From positions 47,652,911 to 47,716,910 of the forward strand of contig CP136066.1 of NCBI GenBank assembly GCA_032622095.1: 64,000 nt of DNA, given 5' to 3'. Below, piece after piece: positions 58,530 to 64,000 of the stretch. This stretch comes from Siphonodentalium dalli. Lineage: Eukaryota > Mollusca > Scaphopoda > Gadilida > Siphonodentaliidae. Every line of letters starts with the position of its first letter. Within the stretch, counting starts at the first letter, position 1. The notes beneath the pieces were generated by a model that did no database searches, was not told the origin of the DNA, and saw only the letters and a program-made list of their open reading frames with translations. Both the position numbers and the translations under genes were made by a program.

Positions 58530-59764
58530 TTAAATGACGTAAGCAATTGTTTGCATTTGTCCTTATAGTAGCTACTGGTTACATGGATTGGACATATCTT
58601 CAATACAGATGTAGATATTCGTTGATTCATGATATGAGATACAGTACCGGTACCATACATGACCTCTAATGCTTCTAGGTTGTTCCCGATAATATGTGGT
58701 TCATAACGTAACTGTTGTTTGCTTACATACTTAAATATATTAACAACGAGATCCGGTATTGCGTGTGATGTTATTCCCGTGATACCATCAGTGATGAGAC
58801 ACAAACCGAGAAGAGACCACAGACGCCTGCGGACATACATGAGATCAGATTCCGAGACACCGACCAACAAGTTCATTTCAGGAACAAAATAATGAGGCAG
58901 GAATCTACCCTGTAAATACTGATCAAGTCTTTTTAATATATCCACTACTGGAGAATCACTTTCCCAGAATCGAGCGTCCGTCTTCTCGAAATGCCAGAGG
59001 GCTGACGTCTTCATGTGGTAGGATGTCAACACTCCCTGGCCAGCATCGATGGCTCGTCCGATCACCTTCAACACTTTTATAGCGTATCTCTGGTTAACAG
59101 ACATTGTCCTCAACAGCACCACTTCTGCCTTAGCAAACGACAAACAGAAATCGTGTTCACTGTCCGTGTCTGACGGAGCAGGTCGTGCTGCAAGGTGGAA
59201 TTCCCCAGTGTTAATTAGGGATAGAATGTCGTCTGATGGCCATGACCGGTCGCGTGTGAAAAATAAGCGAGCTGTATTTGGTAAACCACTAATTCTTAAT
59301 TGTGGAACCAAGTCGATGGAGACGGTTCGCCCGTTGTATATTTTGCCGACCTTTGAGACCCCAGAGTGTTGTCCAAAGTTGTCCTTAATTTTAATTTCTC
59401 CAAAGATCTCTTCATTCATGATTCTGACAGGATCAGCCAGCATGTATTTCCCGTCACTCAAGAGGACACTTGGTACGAGCCCTGTTAACCCCTCAGTTGA
59501 TATTCGGACATAACAAGGGATATCCTCCCGGTATATCAAGTTAGATTCATCTATTGTTATGTTTCGGGGTTCGATGAGTATATCGAGATCACTTCCTTCG
59601 ATACACGCACCGCTCGCCGCGCTCCCTACTAATGTGCACTTATAATGATCAGATGAATGACGTGATACACTTCTGCTGGCATGCTTTTCAAGTAGAATCC
59701 GGTTATAGCGTGGAGATAAATCATGTGAGTGTTCACTGTACCGACTTTGTGATGGGGACGACAT
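58415..59764 (-). CDS. Mab-21 / cGAS-like nucleotidyltransferase (cGLR family), N-terminal and catalytic part
   Basis: Intronless minus-strand frame. The first ATG is at 59764 with A at -3; an in-frame TGA lies at 59813-59815. From that Met, a Ser/His-rich leader of about 40 residues precedes the nucleotidyltransferase fold. GS at 47-48 (LVGSAASG) and D59/D61 (EGSDLDILIE) match the GS...DxD metal- and nucleotide-binding motif, and D151 (VSIDLVPQLR) fits the third carboxylate. The Mab-21 C-terminal signature follows: SYHMKTSALWHFEK at about 248, and LPHYFVPEMNLL at about 289. Family members include cGAS and cGLRs, which make cyclic dinucleotides for STING after sensing nucleic acid, and Mab-21 proteins with no proven activity. 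The cGAS zinc-ribbon Cys/His cluster is absent, so ligand and product cannot be inferred. The frame turns low-complexity after about residue 412 and stops at 58415. Confidence 0.9.
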   Translation of the reverse strand: MSSPSQSRYSEHSHDLSPRYNRILLEKHASRSVSRHSSDHYKCTLVGSAASGACIEGSDLDILIEPRNITIDESNLIYREDIPCYVRISTEGLTGLVPSVLLSDGKYMLADPVRIMNEEIFGEIKIKDNFGQHSGVSKVGKIYNGRTVSIDLVPQLRISGLPNTARLFFTRDRSWPSDDILSLINTGEFHLAARPAPSDTDSEHDFCLSFAKAEVVLLRTMSVNQRYAIKVLKVIGRAIDAGQGVLTSYHMKTSALWHFEKTDARFWESDSPVVDILKRLDQYLQGRFLPHYFVPEMNLLVGVSESDLMYVRRRLWSLLGLCLITDGITGITSHAIPDLVVNIFKYVSKQQLRYEPHIIGNNLEALEVMYGTGTVSHIMNQRISTSVLKICPIHVTSSYYKDKCKQLLTSFNVLDNLTLINITNLLNLSLNLWIRIRNRQKVVMLSEET

Positions 59765-59815
59765 AGTCAATATATGGATACCGTATTCTAACGAACCCAC
59801 GGCGTGTCGATGTCA

Positions 59816-61529
59816 AGACGACGTAACTGTTAATTCACCTAGCCTCTTGACGTAGCTTTATTCTTCGAGTCATACAATTATCTGGATCTCAGTACTAAAC
59901 CATAGAAAAATAATATTCCGGAAATATTCTGCAGATGAATGGCCTAAACAAGCACCACATTGATTTCTGAACCTGAACAAACGTCGTTTCCAAAGACGTG
60001 ACACATATGATTTTCAACGAAAGGTTTTTATCGTTGCTTCTTATTGAGCTGCTTGCACTGTCACATACCCAGAGGACAGCTATATATTCACTGAATGCAG
60101 CCTCTCCATCCGCGACTGTGGTGTACTTGAACTAAACTCCCTCTTGTATGTTAATGCACAGGCAATGTGACGTGTCATGATGATGATGTAATACTTAGTG
60201 GTCAGCTGCGGATGTTAACCCTCAACGAATGAGGTTCTTGTTCGGAGTAGACTGCTTGCATATGTTTATTTTTGGCAGATACGAGTTTCATTGGTAACTA
60301 CTTGCATCCTGTTCACATTATACATGTAAGTAATAGCTATACGCTAGCCTCCGCCTAGACTCCGAATCACAGCGTGACTAACTTATGATGTCGTTGTAGG
60401 CAATCCCAAACTATGATCAAGTGGGAAATAACATGTCATCTTTCTGAAATACAAAATAAATTAAAGATAACGCAGTTTTGACACAAATTCTTGTTCTGAA
60501 AGTGGGTGACCTTCTACATGTTTAAAGAACGATGATGTATAACTGCTAATCGTTGTGTTTGGTACCTGTGAGTAGTGTAACACAAAAATTAAAGAATCAT
60601 TGAGTGTTCTAATGCATTCACAAGTTTGCAGCATGAAATAGAAAATAATTCATACCAGTCGCTCCAATATGCCTTGGCTGTAAATGTTTCTAAACCAATA
60701 TAATTTGGCAGAAGTTGATTGTGGACAATTTGAAAATACCTTCTAGATTATTTAAGCTCAATATCTAGCCATATCCAAAGTGATATAGTGTATGTAAACA
60801 TGTGAACTACAACTCAGTCAACTACATTTAGGCTGAGCTCAATTACGTTGTCGAGATACGGAAAGAGAAATAAGAATAGTATACATGTAATCTCAGTTAT
60901 ATCCATGACTATTTTAAAACAAATCGACAGTGGCTGAAGTAGTATGCAGACAATACGTATTGGGATATTCATACACTAAAATTTATATTCATTCAAACTG
61001 AAATCATATTGATGATTCACATGAAATTTAGTGAATGACTAGTTGCAGCAACCAGGGCCAGCAACACCTGAAAAATGATAACGTGATAATGGTGTTGCTT
61101 ATTGACAACACGAGAACAAAGCAATCTAGTATATACGTATACGTCGATGCTTTTGGTATAAGTTCACTAATACTTGTCGCTATTCGTGAACATTTCATCC
61201 AGTGCCAGACCGCTATCATCTATAACGTAGATGTTTATTAGTGGCTTTTGAAAATGTTTAATTTGAAGGAAAAATAATTATCAATCATGACCAATGAATG
61301 ATATAGTATTATAACAACACATGTTTATCCTCACAATATGAGTTATACGTTTGAATTATGTAAAACGAGAGGCCGATCACGATCTTCAGATGTTAACCCA
61401 TCCCTTGGCGATAGTAAATTACTATGATCGGAACCATAAATAAGAGTTTTGGTGTTGAATTATAGAGTATATTGTCATGTACTAGTATAGACAAATGTAC
61501 ATAACACAAATTATTGGAATTTATGAGTC
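59816..61529. other. Upstream flank of the Mab-21-like gene, no gene recognised
   Basis: Would hold the promoter and any untranslated exon of the minus-strand gene. I found no convincing TATA box or splice acceptor close to the start codon. Short frames on both strands at 61028-61241 overlap and have no known motif. Confidence 0.4.
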
Positions 61530-61605
61530 ACTCGCATTTATATAAGAGAATGCACTGGTACATGATCTGTAATGCTGCACCACCATATCTTTGGGTTAAA
61601 TGTGA
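61530..61605 (+). repeat. Palindromic 'GAGAATGC' repeat, copy 4 (3' part)
   Basis: CATTTATATAAGAGAATGCA, CTGGTACATGATCTGTAATG and CTGCACCACC match the 3' half of copy 3. The left arm of the hairpin is reduced to GAGTCACTCGC. Confidence 0.75.
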
Positions 61606-62654
61606 AAGGTGACCTGGACGTGGACTACTTGGGTTAAGAGAGTCCAACTTATGTTTACAATGATAATGTATCATATTATACCAACATTATAGATCAACAT
61701 AAGCCACATCACTGCTGATCCATTAATATCAATTATATAGCACAGCTGTTAACAAATCACAGGAATTGTTTAGGTCTAAGCTGACATCTCTATTAAACCA
61801 ATAACATTTATAATGACCTCAGACAATATGTAGAGTGATATCTTCAGCTGTGCAAGACAGGACAGATGTCCAAGTCTACTGTTAATATCATTTGATGTGT
61901 ATTGTTGAATCTTTATTTTAAATTAGATATCATAGCTTTCTTTCTCATATGATCTACACATTGACATAAGAGACATCAGAAAATAATATAGCCATATCAA
62001 TATCTACGTAGTCCAAAGGCAATGGGATAGAATTGATGAATTGGATTTAATTTCGCTCCAAACAAATTTACCAGTACATAACACAATATTTTGGACATAT
62101 TTAACCAACTTTGGTGTGATGACTCGGGGTACCCCTGAAAGAGTTATAATGGTGTTAGTTTTTTCAAATTGTACTAACTTTAAAAACAAATTTAAATTAT
62201 TTAAAAAAAATATTTTATTATATTTTTGTTTATCTATTTATTTATTTATTTATTTTTGATAAATTTAGCAAAGGAATTCAATCAATATTTATTTATTTTT
62301 TTAAGAGCGAATATTTTTTTCGAAAAAGGTCCATAACTGTTAAAAATAATCGGATCAAACCCATATTCGAACTCGAACTGTCTTTTGTGCTGATAAATTC
62401 ATATACAAAATATGGTTCCGTGTAATACTCCCCATGTTCTTTAACACTAAGTCGGCAACTCTCAGACATAGACATTTATTATACACGTATTTACATGTTA
62501 ACATCAGGCAGTCATGGAAAATCACATATAAACATTATCTTCTCAGCTACACGTTCGAAGCAAGAGACTCGTTATACAATTCAGAGTGGGTGAGTCTAGG
62601 CTCTGTCCAGAATATATATGATAACGGTCAACGACCTGAAGTGTCAGTGAACTG
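61606..62654. other. No gene recognised
   Basis: AT-rich, with short TTTA runs near 62230. Frames of 60-89 codons have no known domains. Confidence 0.4.
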
Positions 62655-62815
62655 GGCCTGTTTCATAAAGCAATGTCATAAGATTATCTTAAGATGGACT
62701 TAATCTAAGATCTAAGGTGGATCTTATGATGTAACTTTTACGTTTCAAGAACGCGTTCCACAAAACAAGATTAAGTCCTACTTAAGTAGTAAGTTAAGTT
62801 CCCGCTCATTTAGAC
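62655..62815. repeat. TCTTAAGATGGACTTAA-type dispersed repeat (MITE-like)
   Basis: TGTTTCATAAAGCAATGTCA, TAAGATTATCTTAAGATGGA, TCTTATGATGTAAC and AAGATTAAGTCCTACTTAAG form a set of overlapping short palindromes. Sequences starting GTTTCATAAAGCA and rich in CTTAAG are common small transposons in invertebrates. The right end is unclear. Confidence 0.6.
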
Positions 62816-63519
62816 TGGTTATCGACAATTTTCTACAGTCCGGAACAAAAATATGTGGGCTTGTGCAATCTTTATGTACGGCATTGAGAGGTTATCGAGA
62901 AAGAGCCGAGTACGAGTTGACATTACTGTGTGACAGGGATACTGGATAGCAGCTAGGGTGGGGTGGGCGAATCAGCTCATGTATTATGTGTCTATAGTCA
63001 GTGGCCTTATATAGAGGAGCGGCCAAATGCCAAAAGTGGTCGGATACCCCTACCCTCGGTAGAACAAGTTCAAACCAACTTTTTCTGGAAGGTAAATCCA
63101 TATCATTTATGAAAATGATTCTTGGCATTGCCGGAATTGGTGGCAGCTATGTATGGTAAGACTATTTGTGAAGCTACCCTACCGAAAAATTAGCCTGTTT
63201 TCAGCGGTTGACCAGCTATACACAATTGGTTAAAAGTTAAGCACATCACCAAAAACAGAACATTCTATTTGTTATTATTGGGTACATGGTGTTACTAGAT
63301 TGGAACGTTCTTATTTTTTCTGGTTTGTTTGAGATTTCATGACGTCATGGTTGAGAATGTAACGTTCTACGTCAAAAAATCATGACGATTCAGATAAACT
63401 GTCGCCCGTTAACTCTGTACAAAACTAGCACGCTCGACCTAGCTTGTCACATCATATATGTTTGGAAAGACTGGAATATTTTCTATCAGGAGGTATGAAC
63501 TTTATTATCCTGTCTCTAC
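62816..63519. other. No gene recognised
   Basis: Minus-strand frame 62892-63128 (78 codons) has no recognised domain. No repeat identified. Confidence 0.4.
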
Positions 63520-64000
63520 CAATCTTGCAATAATAGGCAAAAACTTAACCCTCCCCCCAATGTCATAAAATGCGGAGTATATCCATCGCCGTGGATTGCA
63601 TCACAGAATGATAGAATAGTGCGTAGTATTTGATTTTATTTAGTGTAGAACACACATAACAAGTGTAAAATGCGAATTTCCAACAATATTCACTATTAGA
63701 AGAGTATCAAAATCCAAGATGGCGTCCAATATGGCGGTCAGTTTTTATTTTAAGACTTTGTGAAGTGACATACAAAAAATCCAGAAAAGGAACGTTCCCA
63801 GTGGTAAAATCTATATTATTGTAATGACTACATAGAATAACATTTCATATCAAACATTAATATGACCATTAATACATCTTTTCAATAGGTAAAATAATAG
63901 GTAAAAATTTATCCCTCCATCCAATGTCATAAAATTTGAAATAAAGTTATCGCCTGGGATTGGAACCACGAATGATAGCATGATGCGCAGTATTTTGTTT
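63520..64000 (+). repeat. Direct duplication offset by ~367 bp, running off the window
   Basis: AATAATAGGYAAAAAYTTA, CCCTCCMYCCAATGTCATAA and AATGATAGMATRRTGCGYAG occur at about 63528-63630 and 63895-63995. GATGGCGTCCAATATGGCGG lies between. The second copy is cut by the window edge. Confidence 0.8.

Noticed and set aside
59049-59513. 154-codon plus-strand frame
   Set aside because: Antisense shadow of the Mab-21-like coding region.
59765-59800. Twelve extra N-terminal residues of the Mab-21-like frame
   Set aside because: The frame begins there with GTG; the first in-frame ATG after the upstream TGA is at 59764.

Overview
This is animal nuclear DNA, AT-rich and dominated by repeats, most probably from a bivalve mollusc. 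Three things point there: pearl-like composite repeats with 120-180 bp tandem cores beside ACTG- and ACGG-type tetranucleotide runs; many small TTAA- and hAT-like non-autonomous DNA transposons; and an intronless Mab-21/cGAS-like nucleotidyltransferase, a family greatly expanded in bivalves. Repeat relationships were judged by eye, so boundaries and copy counts are approximate unless exact bases are given. There is no bacterial gene organisation, CRISPR array or operon.

Layout. 1-740: nothing recognised. 741-2721: G-tract minisatellite ending in a 100-N assembly gap (2722-2821). 3215-6340: pearl-like repeats, one split by a 1.58 kb DNA transposon with a target-site duplication (TSD). 6344-6655: reverse-transcriptase relic. 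6660-11268: 4.6 kb element with 14 bp terminal inverted repeats (TIRs), rich in CCACGG/AACACGG motifs. 11530-15410: four unrelated tandem arrays. 15937-18536: two almost identical 650 bp MITEs. 18599-21043: hAT-like element containing another MITE and a field of GCTTAAGC palindromes. 21880-24385: tandem and ACGG repeats. 24430-29500: mostly unique, with one promoter-like stretch near 26930-27300. 29506-32455: MITE copies and two dispersed blocks that recur at 39-41 kb. 32462-33046: Penelope-like GIY-YIG endonuclease fragment interrupted by a 368 bp MITE at TTAA. 33030-35557: 2.5 kb element with ~285 bp inverted ends. 36240-42470: further tandem, dispersed and inverted repeats. 42960-46545: ~385 bp satellite-like array. 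46565-50825: palindromic repeats, a 122 bp array with NRF-1-like sites, pearl-like cores and two head-to-head MITEs. 51990-57685: hairpins and dispersed repeats around unique DNA. 57840-59764 (minus): the one convincing host gene. 59816-64000: mostly unassigned.

The host gene encodes a Mab-21/cGAS-like protein with an intact three-carboxylate catalytic pattern and the Mab-21 C-terminal signature. Its reading frame breaks once, between 58415 and 58529, and an open frame of 230 codons continues it. The gene is either frameshifted in this assembly or recently disabled.

I found no set of genes forming a new system. The best leads are the cGAS-like locus, the frame-preserving MITE insertion in the Penelope fragment, and modular repeat families whose motifs recur with suggestive spacing.
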